From: Roseiarcus sp963842835
GTDB lineage: Bacteria; Pseudomonadota; Alphaproteobacteria; Rhizobiales; Beijerinckiaceae
Length of the DNA stretch: 64,000 nt
Reading direction: 5' to 3'
Assembly (NCBI GenBank): GCA_963842835.1
Contig: CAWJIB010000003.1
Span: forward strand, 124,001-188,000
Shown here in pieces: positions 63,965 through 64,000 of the stretch. The notes below the pieces were generated by a model, which was not told where the DNA came from, did not search any database, and saw only the letters and a program-made list of their open reading frames with translations. The stretch's first letter is position 1. Each line of letters opens with the position of its first letter. A program made the translations under genes and the position numbers.

Positions 63965-64000
63965 ATGCCCCGCGGCGCTGGTCGGCTGCTCAGGAGTCGT

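Overview
The window is about 64 kb of GC-rich chromosome, densely packed with short-overlap operons. Gene content suggests an alphaproteobacterium of the Rhizobiales: leuS followed by lptE, an Hsp20 gene followed by a DUF1150 gene, a Nudix-type regulator before nadABC, FYDLN-type zinc ribbons, MaeB malic enzyme and pyruvate phosphate dikinase. A methylotroph-type member (Methylocystaceae or Beijerinckiaceae) would fit, but no marker in the window decides this.

Layout. 1-3.4 kb: branched-chain amino-acid-type ABC importer on the minus strand, running off the left edge. 3.5-8.7 kb: epoxide hydrolase, ParB-like protein and a V4R-PAS3-GGDEF-EAL signalling protein. 9.2-17.6 kb: housekeeping block with leuS, lptE, thpR, a zinc-ribbon/RecD-like helicase, a heat-shock unit and thyA-folA. 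17.6-19.5 kb: an IS110-family element inserted inside a REP-type palindrome, then a GIY-YIG nuclease gene between inverted REP copies. 19.5-25.3 kb: glycolate/lactate-type oxidase, an in-frame relic of LysR, hyi and glxR, glycerate 2-kinase and an M3 peptidase. 25.3-29.4 kb: secreted or membrane proteins of unknown role. 29.7-34.1 kb: NAD biosynthesis under a Nudix-like regulator with two matching operators. 34.7-39.1 kb: malic enzyme, SDR-DoxX protein and RidA. 39.2-41.6 kb: an AT-richer two-gene cassette between two copies of the 3' end of a GH25 lysozyme gene. 41.8-44.4 kb: polysaccharide deacetylase, tRNA-Leu(GAG) and rplK-rplA. 44.4-51.9 kb: a molybdenum hydroxylase pair, hydrolases and an amino-acid catabolic unit with an Lrp regulator. 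52.1-57.3 kb: ppdK, HdeD, hrcA and rpsU. 57.6-64 kb: orphan trypsin-like protease, ThDP enzyme with a TauE permease, DUF1186 protein and AMACR-like CoA enzyme.

The least ordinary parts are the cassette at 39.2-40.9 kb, the IS110-in-REP insertion, the LysR/Hyi/GlxR chimera and the FYDLN-helicase fusion. Four otherwise well-conserved genes (hsp20, M3 peptidase, nadB, molybdenum hydroxylase large subunit) each carry a single-base frameshift, so either the sequence has residual indel errors or several genes are recently broken. All assignments come from reading the sequence; no database search was run.
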